12,145 bases of DNA from Thermoplasmata archaeon. GTDB taxonomy: Archaea; Thermoplasmatota; Thermoplasmata; Thermoplasmatales; Thermoplasmataceae. The notes below the pieces were generated by a model. The model was not told the origin of the DNA. It made no database searches and saw only the letters and a program-made list of their open reading frames with translations. Each line of letters opens with the position of its first letter. The stretch's first letter is position 1. This document shows, in pieces, positions 12,037 to 12,145 of this stretch. The stretch covers positions 1 to 12,145 of the forward strand of contig JAJZOM010000308.1 of the NCBI GenBank assembly GCA_021811505.1, written 5' to 3'. A program made the translations under genes and the position numbers.

Positions 12037-12145
12037 ATGGAGATTTTTTCGTCCGTCTCTAGCCTCGGAACATCGATACATGGTTATAACGACGACGTGC
12101 TTATTGAGATAATCAGAGAATGTGCACCTGACAAAGTTTTTCTGG
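12037..12145 (+). CDS. start of an unidentified gene (3' truncated by window)
   Basis: An ATG-initiated frame runs open for 36 codons to the window end. The visible N-terminus begins MEIFSSVSSLGTSIHGYNDD and continues with an amphipathic helix (VLIEIIRECAPDKVFL), a pattern of strand, loop, helix, strand typical of a Rossmann-like or TraB/ChaN-like opening, but I cannot name the family. A TATA-like GTTTATGA at about 12012-12019 is centred some 22 nt before the ATG, consistent with a leaderless or nearly leaderless transcript; no Shine-Dalgarno sequence precedes it. Confidence 0.55.
   Translation, partial: MEIFSSVSSLGTSIHGYNDDVLIEIIRECAPDKVFL

Overview
The window looks like a chromosomal segment of a euryarchaeon, most likely of the Thermoplasmatales lineage, although the lineage is an inference from gene content and style. 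Archaeal signs are TATA boxes about 26 nt upstream of start codons, apparently leaderless starts mixed with GGTGA/GAGGT-type Shine-Dalgarno sites, several GTG/TTG starts, oligo-T stops, an archaeal-type Lhr helicase with a zinc ribbon, and a tRNA without an encoded CCA. Genes are tightly packed and I see no IS element, CRISPR array or integrase.

Layout. 1-185: possible 3' end of an unidentified + strand gene. 172-1963 (-): scpB (chromosome condensation) overlapping purD (purine synthesis). 2072-4364 (+): NCS1 nucleobase permease, a trimeric dUTPase/dCTP-deaminase family enzyme that lacks the deaminase catalytic Glu and is therefore probably Dut, and an SRPBCC lipid/ligand-fold protein. 4365-4608: intergenic region between convergent units, with competing hairpins and an oligo-A/oligo-T tract. 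4609-8710 (-): an RNA-processing-flavoured cluster of lhr helicase, a small Toprim protein and RNase Z. 8711-9220: small-ORF territory, including a 23-codon very acidic microORF on the - strand that has its own promoter, SD and oligo-T stop. 9221-9464 (+): an unrecognised 53-residue protein whose stop codon directly abuts tRNA-Ser(GCU), so the two appear to share one transcript. 9465-9984: no intact gene; the - strand may hold a decayed CDS. 9985-11703 (-): a four-helix membrane protein and an Nramp-family transporter with altered metal-site motifs. 11704-12036: regulatory DNA including a perfect 14-bp palindrome that closely resembles DtxR/IdeR/MntR operators, next to the Nramp promoter. 12037-end (+): start of an unidentified gene.

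Working together. The permease plus dUTPase unit is consistent with pyrimidine salvage and dUTP sanitation. The lhr-toprim-rnz unit links a helicase to the tRNA 3'-processing nuclease. The Nramp gene is probably controlled by metal through a DtxR-type repressor encoded elsewhere. I did not find a clear novel defence or mobile system. The most distinctive items are the microprotein unit, the mRNA-tRNA abutment, the catalytic-residue substitution in the Dcd/Dut protein, and the metal-regulator-like operator in front of an atypical Nramp.
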